DNA of 64,000 nucleotides. Origin: JBBRHQ01 sp963840235. Lineage in GTDB: Bacteria > Actinomycetota > Thermoleophilia > Solirubrobacterales > 70-9. Location of the stretch: positions 62,001 through 126,000 of the forward strand of contig CAWIYC010000008.1 of assembly GCA_963840235.1 (NCBI GenBank), in the 5' to 3' direction. Positions 16,265 through 24,348 of the stretch are shown one piece after another. A model generated the notes under the pieces. The model was not told the DNA's origin. It searched no databases and worked only from the letters and a program-made list of their open reading frames with translations. How positions within the stretch are numbered: the first letter of the stretch is position 1; the number at the start of each line of letters is the position of its first letter. The translations under genes were made by a program, and so were the position numbers.

Positions 16265-17176
16265 TCAGGCGGCGGAAACTTCCCAAACGGCGTCGCGCAG
16301 ACGCTCGGCGGCGGCGGCCGGATCGGGGTCGGAGGCGATGCTGCGGGAGGCGGCGACGATCGCCGCCGCCCGGCCCGCAGCGAACGCCGGGCCGAGGTCC
16401 CGGGGCCGCCCACCCTGTGCCCCGACCCCGGGGATGAGGAAGACGGCGCGCGGCATCAGCGCGCGCAGGCGGGCGATGTGGCCGGGCTCGGTCGCGCCCA
16501 CGACCGCCCCCATCCCGCTCAGTCCGCCGCTGCCCGCGAGCCGGGGAGCGAGGCCGTCGACGAGGGCGGCGAGACGCTCGTGCAGAGGCACGCCGCCGGT
16601 GTCGAGATCCTGGATGTCGGCGGCCCCCGGGTTGCTGGTCCGGACCAGGACGAAGACGCCCGCGCCGGCCTCGGCCGCGGCCTCGACCAGAGGCTCGAGA
16701 GCGTCGCGTCCGAGCAGCGGGTTGGCCGTGATCGCATCGGCCCCCAGCCCCTCGACCGCCCCCCAGGGGGTCTCGGTGCGGCCGAGGAGCGCCTGCGCGT
16801 AGGCGCCGGCGCTGACAGGGACGTCGCCGCGCTTGCCGTCGGCGAGGACCAGCAGGCCCGCCTCGTGGGCCACGTCGCAGACCTCCTCCAGCGCCGCCCA
16901 GCCCGGGGCGCCGAGCCGCTCGAAGCAGGCGAGCTGGGGCTTGACGGCGACGCAGGCGACCCCGGCCCGCTCGATCAGGCCCCGGCAGTGCGCGGAGACC
17001 GCCGACGCCGCAGCTTCGGCGGCGTCGGACAGTTCCGGCGCGGAGGAGCCTTGCGGCCCGGCGAGCCCGGGGTCGAGCCCGGCCGGGTCCGGGTCGAGGC
17101 CGAGGCAGACCTGGCTGCGGCGCTCCTCAACGAGCGCCGCGAGGCGGTCCGCAAACGGCTTCGCGGCCTCGCTCAG
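16265..17176 (-). CDS. pyrF: orotidine-5'-phosphate decarboxylase (type 2), probable CTG start
   Basis: Decarboxylates OMP to UMP in pyrimidine synthesis. The catalytic motif LADGKRGDV and the N-terminal VCLGLDPDP, with VKPQLACFERLG, mark the longer PyrF subfamily 2 of actinobacteria. The conserved N-terminus (LAALVEERRSQVCLGLDPDP) has no ATG, GTG or TTG ahead of it in frame; the CTG at 17176 overlaps the HU stop codon as CTGA and gives 303 aa, as expected. A start at 16873 would lose the whole substrate-binding N-terminal third. Confidence 0.92.
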   Translation of the reverse strand: MSEAAKPFADRLAALVEERRSQVCLGLDPDPAGLDPGLAGPQGSSAPELSDAAEAAASAVSAHCRGLIERAGVACVAVKPQLACFERLGAPGWAALEEVCDVAHEAGLLVLADGKRGDVPVSAGAYAQALLGRTETPWGAVEGLGADAITANPLLGRDALEPLVEAAAEAGAGVFVLVRTSNPGAADIQDLDTGGVPLHERLAALVDGLAPRLAGSGGLSGMGAVVGATEPGHIARLRALMPRAVFLIPGVGAQGGRPRDLGPAFAAGRAAAIVAASRSIASDPDPAAAAERLRDAVWEVSAA

Positions 17177-17451
17177 CCCTTGACCTTGGACTTCAGGGCG
17201 GAGCCGGCGGAGAAGCGCGGGACCTTGCCGCCGGGAATCGTGATGCGCTCACCGGTGCGGGGGTTCACGCCCTGCCGGGGACCGCGCTCGGCGACGTGGA
17301 ACTTGCCGAAGCCGGTGAAGTTGACCTCGCCACCACCGCCGAGGACCCCGGAGATCGCGTCGAGCACGGAGTCGACCGCCTCGGCCGCGGCCTTCTTCGA
17401 GCCGATGCGGTCGTCGCTTGCCAGATGATCGAGAAACTCAGCCTTTGTCAC
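17173..17451 (-). CDS. HU-family DNA-binding protein
   Basis: A 92-aa nucleoid protein. TKAEFLDHLASDDRIGSKKAA begins the helical dimerisation part and GFGKFHVAERGPRQGVNPRTG is the DNA-binding beta arm with the conserved Arg/Pro/Asn-Pro tip. GTG at 17451 is chosen because GAGGAGG lies 9 bp before it; an upstream start would add 12 unconserved residues. The gene ends in a CTGA overlap with pyrF. Confidence 0.95.
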   Translation of the reverse strand: MTKAEFLDHLASDDRIGSKKAAAEAVDSVLDAISGVLGGGGEVNFTGFGKFHVAERGPRQGVNPRTGERITIPGGKVPRFSAGSALKSKVKG

Positions 17452-17511
17452 GTCAGGAATCCTCCTCAAGTTGAGAACGCGGCGCAATCTAACAGCGAAC
17501 GCGGATGCGCC

Positions 17512-18864
17512 TCAGGCACCGCTGACGGTCATCTCGCCGATCAGCAGGTGCGGAGCCCGCACCGAGCCGCCGAAGGGCACCCATCTCGCCTCGTCTCCGG
17601 CGGAGCGGACCGCCCCCAGCATGCTGACCAGGTCGCTGGCGATGGTGAACTCCCGCACCGGCTCGGAGAGCTCGCCGGCGGCGATCAGGCGGCCCGAGGC
17701 CCCGACGGAGAAGACGCCGGAGACCGGATTGACTCCGGAGTGCAGGCCGGCGACGTCGGTCACGTAGACGCCCTCGCCGGCCTCGGCAAGCAGGCTCTCG
17801 AAGTCGGACCCGCCCTCCCCGATGAGGAGGTTGGAAGCGGAGACCGACGGCGTCGTCCGATAGCCGCTGCGCCCGGCGCTGGCGGTCGAAGTGGCGCCTC
17901 CGCGGCGAGCCGTGTAGGTGTCGTGAAGGAAGGTGCGAAGGCGGCCCTCCTCGATCAGCGCGATTCGCCGGCGCGGGACTCCCTCGCCGTCGAAGGGGGA
18001 CGAGGCGAGGCCGGCCGGATCGAGGCCGTCGTCGTGGAGGACGAGCGCCCCGCTCGCAACCTCCTCGCCGAGGCTCTCGGCGAACGGCGAGCGGCCGCGC
18101 TGGACCGAGTCCGCACCCAGGGTGGAGCCGATCACGCCGGCGAAGCTGGCGGCCACGGTCGGGTCGAGGACCACCGGGCAGGCTCGCGAGTCAGGCTTGC
18201 CGGCACCGATCATCGAAACCGCCCTCTGCGCCGCCTCGCGGCCGATCTCGACCGGCTCGAGCCCGTCGGGCCCGCGTGCGAGGCCGAAGCCGAGCCCGGT
18301 CTCGCGGCTGCCCTCACCCTCGGCCATCGCCTGCAGGAAGGCGTAGCAACTCGAGGCCTCGAAGCTTCCGCTAACCCCGGTGGAGGAACGAATGGCCACC
18401 CGCTCGGCGCTGTCGGCGTAGACGGCCTGCTCGACACCGACGACCCGGTCGTCGGCGTCGATGGCGGCGCGCTCGACCGCGAGCGCGATCTCCGCAACCT
18501 GCCCCGCGTCGGCGGCGGCGACGCCGGGGTCGCTCAGACCCTCGATCCGCTCCGCGGCGTCCTTCGGCTCGGGCGGCACCGCGAACTCGTCGGCGTCGGC
18601 GATCCGCGAGCCCTCCGCGGCTCGGGCGGCGACCTCGGCGATGCCGGCCTCGGTCAGATCGGTGCCGTAGGCATAACCGACCCGGCCCCCGTTCCAGGCG
18701 CGGATTCCGACGCCACGCTCCGTCGCCGCCGTCAGGCTCTCGACCTCGCCGTCGTGCACCCTGACCTCGCGGCCGGCGTCCTCGACGACGAAGGTCTCGG
18801 CATCGCCGGCCCCGGCGGCGAGAGCCGCCTCCACCCCGCTCGCGGCGGCGCCCTCGAGGTCCAT
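17512..18864 (-). CDS. TldE/PmbA-like metalloprotease subunit
   Basis: A 450-aa member of the TldD/PmbA superfamily. It shows the shared C-terminal beta-rich region (VYVTDVAGLHSGVNPVSG, FSVGASGRLIAAGELSEPV) but not the HExxxH zinc motif, which fits the TldE subunit of the heterodimeric TldD-TldE protease that digests small unfolded peptides and matures some modified peptides. It overlaps the tldD stop by one base and is the last gene of a four-gene operon. Confidence 0.88.
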   Translation of the reverse strand: MDLEGAAASGVEAALAAGAGDAETFVVEDAGREVRVHDGEVESLTAATERGVGIRAWNGGRVGYAYGTDLTEAGIAEVAARAAEGSRIADADEFAVPPEPKDAAERIEGLSDPGVAAADAGQVAEIALAVERAAIDADDRVVGVEQAVYADSAERVAIRSSTGVSGSFEASSCYAFLQAMAEGEGSRETGLGFGLARGPDGLEPVEIGREAAQRAVSMIGAGKPDSRACPVVLDPTVAASFAGVIGSTLGADSVQRGRSPFAESLGEEVASGALVLHDDGLDPAGLASSPFDGEGVPRRRIALIEEGRLRTFLHDTYTARRGGATSTASAGRSGYRTTPSVSASNLLIGEGGSDFESLLAEAGEGVYVTDVAGLHSGVNPVSGVFSVGASGRLIAAGELSEPVREFTIASDLVSMLGAVRSAGDEARWVPFGGSVRAPHLLIGEMTVSGA

Positions 18865-20261
18865 CAGACGGCCGTCCCGCCGACGGTCATCTCGCGGATC
18901 CGGACGTGCCCCTGGCCCGTTCCCACCGGAACCCTCTGGCCGCCCTTGCCGCAGATCCCGGTCTTCATCTCGAAGTCGTTCCCGACCGCCTCGATCGCGG
19001 ACAGCGCGTCGAGGCAGTTGCCGATCAGGGTGGCGCCGCGGCAGGGGCGGGTCACCCTTCCCTCCTCGATCAGATAGCCCTCGGAGACGCCGAAGACGAA
19101 GTCGCCGGTGGCCGGCTCGACCTGCCCGCCGGCGAAGGAGGCCGCGTAGAAGCCCCTGGGGACCTCGGCGATGATCGCCTCGGGATCGGCGTCTCCGGGG
19201 GCGATGTAGGTGTTGGTCATCCGCGGTATCGGCAGGTGACGGAAGCTCTCGCGGCGGCCGTTGCCGGTGGAGGCGACCGAGTCGGTGCCGGCCCGGACGC
19301 GGTCATAGAGGAAGGAGGCGACCCGGCCCTCGTCGATGACAAGCGTCTTCTGCGTCGGCGTTCCCTCGTCGTCGATCGAGTCGGTTCCCCACTCGCCGGG
19401 CATGCGGCCATCGTCGTAGGCGCTCAGCAGCGGCTGCGCCACCTGCTTGCCGAGCCTGTCGGCGTAGACGCTCGCCTGCTTCTGGACGTGGTCGGCCTCG
19501 AGGCCGTGGCCTGTCATCTCGTGGAACAGGACTCCTCCGAATCCGCCGCCGACGACGACCGGCATCGAGCCGGCCGGCGCCGGGTCTGCCTCGAGCAGGG
19601 TCAGCGCCTTGCGCGCCGCCTGCTCGGCGATCAGCGCCGGGTCCCCGCTCAGGAGCTCGAAGCCGCGGTGCGCGCCGAGCGTCTCCAGGCCGGTCTCGAC
19701 GGTCTCTCCGCGGCGGGCGACGGCCTGCGCTGCCAGCCGCACACGGGTGCGATCGTCGCTCGCCAGCAGGCCCTCGGAGTTGGCGACCGTGATCCGCCGG
19801 CGGGCCTCGCCGTAGCTGGCCAGGAACTGGGCGATCTCGCCGCCCTGCGACCTCGCCCGCTCGTCGAGCTCGCGCAGCAACTCGGCCTTGCGGGCGGCGG
19901 CGACGTCCTCGGGCCGCTGTTCGATCGGCTGAGGCTCGGTGGCGGCGGCCTGCAACGGCCGGGGCTCCCTGCGCTCACCCCGCAGCGCCGCCGCGGCCTC
20001 TGCCGCGGCCCGCTCGAGGTCATCCGCCGCGAGGCCGTCGACATGGGCGAAGTAGGTGGTGCCGCCGCTGATCACACGGATCCCGGCACCTTCCTCGGCA
20101 CCCGACTGCACCGACTCGATCCGCGACTCGTCGATCGCCATGGTCAGGCCCGATCGGCGCTCGCAGTAGATCTCGGCGAATTCGGCGCCGGTCCGAAGGG
20201 CGCGGCCGAGCACGCGCTCGGCGAGCTCCGGTTCGACCAGCGGTTCGGGGGTCGTGCTCAC
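18864..20261 (-). CDS. tldD: TldD-like metalloprotease subunit
   Basis: A 465-aa protein with the zinc motif HEMTGHGLEADH near residue 235 and the downstream GICGKGGQRVPVGTGQG region seen in TldD. With TldE it forms a protease whose active site opens only to extended, unfolded chains. The start overlaps the upstream 73-aa gene by 4 bp (GTGA). No antibiotic-peptide cluster genes are recognisable, so a housekeeping role is likely. Confidence 0.92.
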   Translation of the reverse strand: MSTTPEPLVEPELAERVLGRALRTGAEFAEIYCERRSGLTMAIDESRIESVQSGAEEGAGIRVISGGTTYFAHVDGLAADDLERAAAEAAAALRGERREPRPLQAAATEPQPIEQRPEDVAAARKAELLRELDERARSQGGEIAQFLASYGEARRRITVANSEGLLASDDRTRVRLAAQAVARRGETVETGLETLGAHRGFELLSGDPALIAEQAARKALTLLEADPAPAGSMPVVVGGGFGGVLFHEMTGHGLEADHVQKQASVYADRLGKQVAQPLLSAYDDGRMPGEWGTDSIDDEGTPTQKTLVIDEGRVASFLYDRVRAGTDSVASTGNGRRESFRHLPIPRMTNTYIAPGDADPEAIIAEVPRGFYAASFAGGQVEPATGDFVFGVSEGYLIEEGRVTRPCRGATLIGNCLDALSAIEAVGNDFEMKTGICGKGGQRVPVGTGQGHVRIREMTVGGTAV

Positions 20262-20479
20262 GGGGCCGCCGGCCTCGAGGCGGCCTCGATCACGCGCCCG
20301 GCGGCGGTGAACAGCTCGGCGCCGGCGACCGAGTCAGAGGCATGGTCGGAGCTGCGACCGCCGGAGTAGTGGATGCGAGCGAAGGGACGGCGGGTATGTC
20401 GGCGCCTGCGCATGAACGCACCGGCCTCGTCGGCGTAGCCGGAGACGCGGTCGAGCAGGACGCGGTGCGCCTTCGGCAT
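20258..20479 (-). CDS. small hypothetical protein coupled to tldD
   Basis: A 73-aa protein starting MPKAHRVLLDRVSGYADEAG, basic in its middle, then GRSSDHASDSVAGAELFTAA. I recognise no family. It overlaps the Roadblock-like gene by one base upstream and tldD by four bases downstream, which strongly suggests it is translated as part of the operon. It could be a partner or a substrate of TldD/TldE; nothing in the sequence decides between these. Confidence 0.6.
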   Translation of the reverse strand: MPKAHRVLLDRVSGYADEAGAFMRRRRHTRRPFARIHYSGGRSSDHASDSVAGAELFTAAGRVIEAASRPAAP

Positions 20480-20859
20480 CAGCCCCCCTCCCCGACTCCG
20501 GCGCCGGCGCCGAGGTCGCGCAGTATCGAGCGCATGTCAAAGGCCATCAACGAGGAGAGGACAAAGCGCTCGGTGACGGCCACAGCGACCAGGCCGCCGT
20601 GGCGAAGGGCGAAGACCTCACCCTGCTCGGTGGCGATGTGGACCTGCTCGGCCGTCTCCTCGCCGGCGCGGTCGGCGGCTTGCAGAAGCGCCCCCGCCGC
20701 GTCGCCCCACTCCGCCGGGTCCCCGTCCGCGGCCAGGACCTCGCCCCCTGCTCGGAGGATCGCGCCGCCGCGGAGGTCGGGCGACATCTCGGCCAGGTAG
20801 GCGAGCGCCTGGGCGGCCTCCTCGCCCGAAACCGCCCCGGATACTGTGCCATCGGCCAT
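20479..20859 (-). CDS. Roadblock/LC7-like protein
   Basis: A 126-aa protein with the alpha/beta pattern of Roadblock/LC7 domains: LRGGAILRAGGEVLAADGD near the N-terminus and FALRHGGLVAVAVTERFVLSS further on. Such proteins bind small Ras-like GTPases or act as dimeric scaffolds in actinobacteria. It is the first gene of the operon with the 73-aa protein and tldD-tldE. The family call rests on fold pattern only. Confidence 0.6.
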   Translation of the reverse strand: MADGTVSGAVSGEEAAQALAYLAEMSPDLRGGAILRAGGEVLAADGDPAEWGDAAGALLQAADRAGEETAEQVHIATEQGEVFALRHGGLVAVAVTERFVLSSLMAFDMRSILRDLGAGAGVGEGG

Positions 20860-20878
20860 GTTCGGGAAAATAGCGCCC

Positions 20879-21028
20879 GTGTCACTCGCGCGAGCATCCT
20901 GGATCGCCGTCGTCGCCGTTTGCGCAGTCGCCGCGGTCCTCTTCGCCCTCAGCGACTACACCGGCTACGCGATCACCGTCGCCGCCGTCGGGCTGGCGGC
21001 GGCTGTCAATCTGCTGCCCGCGCCGTAG
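20879..21028 (+). CDS. small two-helix membrane protein
   Basis: A 49-aa frame encoding two hydrophobic segments: WIAVVAVCAVAAVLFAL and, after DYTGY, AITVAAVGLAAAVNLLPAP. GTG 20879 is taken as start; ATG 20858 would add MFGKIAP and overlap the divergent gene by two bases. No family is recognised. The clean alternation of membrane helices with a short polar turn, and its place in a gap between genes, favour a real small protein. Confidence 0.5.
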   Translation: MSLARASWIAVVAVCAVAAVLFALSDYTGYAITVAAVGLAAAVNLLPAP

Positions 21029-21049
21029 ACCCGGTGGCCTCCCCCTGGG

Positions 21050-21958
21050 TCAGCCGGCACGGAAGGGGCCGGGGCCCTCGGAGGGGTCGAGCACCGAAGT
21101 CTCCGGCTCGACGTGGATCAGCACCTCGGCCGCAGGGATCTCGGCCTCGATCGCGCCGCGCATTGCGTGGGCGAGGTGGTGGGCGTGCTCGAGGCTGGTC
21201 CCAGAGCGGTACTGGACATGGAAATCGACGTAGCGGCGGCGGCCGGCGCGGCGGGCGCGGAGCTTGTGGTAGCCGGCGACCTCCGGGGTGCGGGCGGAGG
21301 CGATCGCGGCTTCGATCCTGTCCATCTCCTCCGTCGGCAGGGCTTCGTCGACGAGGACGCCCGAGGAGCGGCGGATGATGCGAATGCCGGCGACGACGAT
21401 CACCACGGCGACGATCAGCGCGGTGATCGAGTCGAAGGCGGCGAGCCCGGTGACCTCGACCAGACCCAGGCCGACGAGGACGCCGGCCGAGGTCATCGCG
21501 TCGGTCCGCAGGTGGGCGGCGTCGCCCTCGAGCGCGAGGGACTCGTGCGCGCGAGCCTGCCGCGAGAGCACCGACGAAACCACCAGGTTGGCGATCACCG
21601 AGAACCCCATCACCGCGATTCCGATCCCGAGACGGTCCACCTGGGCGCCGACGACGAGCCGGTGGGTCGCCTCGTAGAAGATGATCCCGGCGCCGACGAG
21701 GATCAGCATCCCCTCGACCGTCGCCGCCAGACTCTCGACCTTCTCGTGTCCATAGGGGTGGTCGACGTCGGCCGGCTCGTCGGCCTTGCGGACCGAGATG
21801 AAGGCGACCACGGAGGCGACGAGATCGATCAGCGAGTGGACCGCCTCGGTGATGATCGCGATCGAACCGGTGATCGCCCCGGCGGCGAGCTTGAGCGCGA
21901 TCAGCATCGAGTTCGACGCGATCGAGAGGCCGGCGGCGCCGGACTTGGTCCGGATCAC
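21050..21958 (-). CDS. cation diffusion facilitator transporter
   Basis: A 302-aa CDF exporter with six predicted transmembrane helices and a C-terminal cytosolic domain. Metal-site motifs are EAVHSLIDLV in TM2, HPYGHEK in the loop after TM2 and HLRTDAMTS in TM5. The C-terminal domain has HVQYRSGTSLEHAHHLAHAM. Likely substrates are zinc, iron, manganese or cobalt. The GTG start overlaps the rdgB stop as GTGA, so it belongs to the rph-rdgB operon. Confidence 0.9.
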   Translation of the reverse strand: MIRTKSGAAGLSIASNSMLIALKLAAGAITGSIAIITEAVHSLIDLVASVVAFISVRKADEPADVDHPYGHEKVESLAATVEGMLILVGAGIIFYEATHRLVVGAQVDRLGIGIAVMGFSVIANLVVSSVLSRQARAHESLALEGDAAHLRTDAMTSAGVLVGLGLVEVTGLAAFDSITALIVAVVIVVAGIRIIRRSSGVLVDEALPTEEMDRIEAAIASARTPEVAGYHKLRARRAGRRRYVDFHVQYRSGTSLEHAHHLAHAMRGAIEAEIPAAEVLIHVEPETSVLDPSEGPGPFRAG

Positions 21959-22548
21959 GGCCCGTCTCCGCCGGCGCCGGCGAGGTGGGCGGCGAGCGCC
22001 CGGGCGGCGCGACCGCGGTGACTGATCGCATTCTTCTCGGCCGGGTCGAGCTGAGCCATCGTCCGCGCGTCAGCCGGGCCGGTGTCGTCGGGGACGAAGG
22101 CCGGGTCGTAGCCGAAGCCGCCAGTGCCCGTGGTCCGCTCGGCCAGGGTGCCGGTGCAGCGGCCTTCGAACAGTTGCTCGGCGCCGCCGGGATCGACCAG
22201 AGCGATGACGCAGACATAGGCGACCCGGCGATCGTCCCCGGCAACCCCGACCTCGGCAAGCAGCTTTTCCAGGTTCTCCTCGTCGGAGGCGTCGGGCCCG
22301 GCGTAGCGGGCCGAGTGGACCCCGGGGCGGCCGCCGAGCGCCACCGCCTCGATCCCGGAGTCGTCGGCGATCGCCACCTCGCCGGTGGCCTCGCTCGCGG
22401 ACCGGGCCTTGATCAGGGCGTTGGCGGCGAAGGAGTCGCCGTCCTCGGAGGGAAGCTCGACCCCGGGCGGCAGCGGCCTCAGCCGGCTCGCGGGCAGGAT
22501 CTCGGCCAGCTCGCGCAACTTGTGCTCGTTGCGGGTGGCGAGGATCAA
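21955..22548 (-). CDS. rdgB: XTP/dITP diphosphatase (Ham1/RdgB)
   Basis: A 197-aa nucleotide-pool cleaner that hydrolyses ITP, XTP and dITP. ILATRNEHKLRELAEIL at the N-terminus, FAANALIKARSASEATGEVA, IADDSGIEAVALGGRPGVHS and GFGYDPAFVP are family marks. TTG at 22548 overlaps the rph stop as TTGA and starts exactly at the conserved first strand; the long upstream extension of this frame lies inside rph and is not coding. rph-rdgB pairing is common in bacteria. Confidence 0.94.
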   Translation of the reverse strand: MILATRNEHKLRELAEILPASRLRPLPPGVELPSEDGDSFAANALIKARSASEATGEVAIADDSGIEAVALGGRPGVHSARYAGPDASDEENLEKLLAEVGVAGDDRRVAYVCVIALVDPGGAEQLFEGRCTGTLAERTTGTGGFGYDPAFVPDDTGPADARTMAQLDPAEKNAISHRGRAARALAAHLAGAGGDGP

Positions 22549-23270
22549 GTTGCCGTGGCCCGCTCCTGCGCCTCCCGCAGTCGGGCGATTCCTCCCTCGG
22601 CGAGCCCGAGCAGCTCGTCGAGCGAGGCCCGCGAGAGCGGCATGCGCTCGGCCGTCGCCTGCACCTCGACCAGGCCGCCGTCCGAGGTCATGACAACGTT
22701 GGCGTCCACCTCGGCGCCGGAGTCCTCGGAGTAGTCGAGGTCGCAGAGCGACCGCCCCTCGACGACGCCAACGCTGACCGCTGCGACCGAGCCGGTGAAC
22801 GGCAGCGCCTCGATTTCGCCCGCGTCCACCAGCCCCTGGAGCGCCAGGTGAAGGGCGACGTGGCCGCCGGTGATCGCGGCGCAGCGGGTCCCGCCGTCGG
22901 CCTGGAGCACGTCGCAGTCCACGTAGACGCTGCGCTCGCCGAGCACCTCGAAGTCCACCACCACCCGTAGCGAGCGGCCGATCAGCCGCTGGATCTCGAC
23001 CGAGCGGCCGTCCTGCTTGCCGCGGGAGATGTCGCGCGCCTTGCGATCCCCGGTGGAGGCCGGCAGCATCGCGTACTCGGCCGTCACCCAACCCTTCCCC
23101 CGCCCCTCCATCCAGCGCGGCACCGATGGGTTGACCGAGGCGGTGCAGATCACCTTGGTCTCGCCGGCCGTGATCAGCGCCGAGCCGTCGGCGGTGGCGA
23201 CGAAGCCGGGCTCGATAGAGACCGGGCGGATGTCGGCGGGGCCGCGATCGTAGCTGCGGGCATCGGGCAT
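22545..23270 (-). CDS. rph: ribonuclease PH
   Basis: A 241-aa phosphorolytic 3'-exonuclease that trims tRNA precursors. It shows the usual YDRGPADIRPVSIEPGF, GKGWVTAEYAMLPAST, RSLRVVVDFEVLGERSVYVD and VDANVVMTSDGGLVEVQATAE motifs, and full family length. It is the first gene of rph-rdgB-CDF transporter and begins about 35 bp from the vapC end. Confidence 0.96.
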   Translation of the reverse strand: MPDARSYDRGPADIRPVSIEPGFVATADGSALITAGETKVICTASVNPSVPRWMEGRGKGWVTAEYAMLPASTGDRKARDISRGKQDGRSVEIQRLIGRSLRVVVDFEVLGERSVYVDCDVLQADGGTRCAAITGGHVALHLALQGLVDAGEIEALPFTGSVAAVSVGVVEGRSLCDLDYSEDSGAEVDANVVMTSDGGLVEVQATAERMPLSRASLDELLGLAEGGIARLREAQERATAT

Positions 23271-23304
23271 CCGCGCAGTTTCTCAGCTTGAGCACCGGCG
23301 CGAC

Positions 23305-23721
23305 TCAGGCATCTGCCGGGAGTACCCGGAAGGGCCCTCCGGCTGCTACCAGCACCCGGAAACGGCGCTCGTCCAGTGTCAGGACCTCGTCGGTCCCGCG
23401 GCGCGCGGAGAGCACCGCGATCGATGCGTCCGCGAGGCTAATCCCGAGGTCCCGGTGGCGCTCGATAAGGCCGATCGCATCGCCGACGTCTGCCGCCGCG
23501 AACGGCTGCAGCTCATAGGCCCCGCGGCCGACCTCTTCGAGCAGGCTCATCCTCGCCTCCTTCCCGACCCTGTTGGCCAAGAGATAGTCGAGCTCTGCCA
23601 GCACAAACGGTGAGAGCAGAAGCGGCGGCTCGGCCGAGGAGAGGCAGGCCACCGCATCGGCGTGGTGGCGCTGGGCAGAGTCGAGGGCCGCGAGCAGGCC
23701 GCTTGTGTCGAGGAGGATCAC
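23305..23721 (-). CDS. VapC-like PIN-domain toxin
   Basis: A 138-aa PIN RNase. The acidic active-site residues are visible as ILLDTSGLLAALD (first Asp), the middle Glu in LAELDYLL, and LADASIAVLSAR with the later DERRF. The GTG start overlaps the antitoxin stop as GTGA, the usual vapBC layout. It is expected to cleave RNA when freed from its antitoxin. Confidence 0.87.
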   Translation of the reverse strand: MILLDTSGLLAALDSAQRHHADAVACLSSAEPPLLLSPFVLAELDYLLANRVGKEARMSLLEEVGRGAYELQPFAAADVGDAIGLIERHRDLGISLADASIAVLSARRGTDEVLTLDERRFRVLVAAGGPFRVLPADA

Positions 23722-23939
23722 TCGCCGAAGCCGGCAGAAAGCTCTTCGTCGACTCGCTCCGCGAGGGTCGAATCGCCGCTGTCGAAGAGCGGCAGTCGCG
23801 GCCTCGGATGGGCGTGCCCGGCGGTCGCGACGGATACGGCCCTGCGCACGACCTCGGCCTCGGTGGTGCCCTCAGCATGGGCAGCTCGCTCGAGTGCTGC
23901 TTTCAGGTCCTCCGGGAGGTAGATCGTCGTGCGCTTCAT
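23718..23939 (-). CDS. VapB-like ribbon-helix-helix antitoxin
   Basis: A 73-aa protein: MKRTTIYLPEDLKAALERAA is a ribbon-helix-helix DNA-binding N-terminus, and the C-terminal half (LPLFDSGDSTLAERVDEEL) would wrap the toxin. The start at 23939 is chosen over 23951 because it begins at the first beta strand. It lies next to an 18-bp palindrome that overlaps the region just upstream of the start, a probable autoregulatory operator. Confidence 0.85.
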   Translation of the reverse strand: MKRTTIYLPEDLKAALERAAHAEGTTEAEVVRRAVSVATAGHAHPRPRLPLFDSGDSTLAERVDEELSAGFGE

Positions 23940-23941
23940 GC

Positions 23942-23959
23942 CATACATCATGACATATG
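23942..23959 (-). promoter_or_regulatory. palindrome at the vapBC start, probable operator
   Basis: CATA-N2-TCATGA-N2-TATG is a symmetric 18-bp element ending 2 bp before the vapB start codon. It is AT-rich against a GC-rich background. RHH antitoxins usually bind such sites to repress their own operon. Confidence 0.5.
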
Positions 23960-23971
23960 TAGGCGAGCAGA

Positions 23972-24000
23972 GGGGCGGCGCGCTTTTCCCGCGCCGCCCC
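23972..24000 (-). terminator. strong hairpin after the Flp pilin gene
   Basis: Two perfectly complementary 11-bp arms, GGGGCGGCGCG (23972-23982) and CGCGCCGCCCC (23990-24000), flank a 7-base loop containing TTTT. The hairpin starts 8 bp beyond the pilin stop. No clear T-run follows on the minus strand, so it may act as an RNA-stabilising or Rho-assisted end. Confidence 0.5.
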
Positions 24001-24008
24001 GCGCTCCC

Positions 24009-24257
24009 CTACTTGAAGGCGACCTTGTTCACCGCCTCCTTGATCTTGTTGACGATCACGTCCGCCAGCTCGGTGCCCTGCTTGCCATTGAACCCCTTCA
24101 TCGCCGCCACCATCCCCACCATCAGCAGCGAGACGAGCAGGATCAGGCCGACGTACTCGACCGTGCCCTGGCCACGCTCGCCCTCGAGCGCGCGACGGAT
24201 CGCCTCGAGCCTCTGGTGAATCGCCGCGTGGGCCCTGCCGAGAAGTGCGTGGAACAT
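24009..24257 (-). CDS. Flp/Fap-type pilin
   Basis: An 82-aa prepilin. A 30-residue leader ends in GERG and the next residues QGTVEYVGLILLVSLLMVGMV give the glutamate at +5 and the hydrophobic assembly helix of class-III (Flp) pilins. AAGGAGG lies 5 bp before the ATG, the strongest ribosome-binding site in this region. No tad/cpa assembly genes or prepilin peptidase are nearby, so secretion machinery must be encoded elsewhere. Confidence 0.85.
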   Translation of the reverse strand: MFHALLGRAHAAIHQRLEAIRRALEGERGQGTVEYVGLILLVSLLMVGMVAAMKGFNGKQGTELADVIVNKIKEAVNKVAFK

Positions 24258-24348
24258 CAGAACCTCCTTCGATCGGATTTGCGATCGATGGTGAGTCCGA
24301 TCGGATCAGGGATCTAGTTCTGGGTGGGCCGTTTTCGCGGCAAGGCAG

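Noticed and set aside
23305..23939. Possible part of a larger phage-defence island
   Set aside because: vapBC stands alone between rph and a pilin gene; no nuclease, helicase or recombinase genes are nearby.
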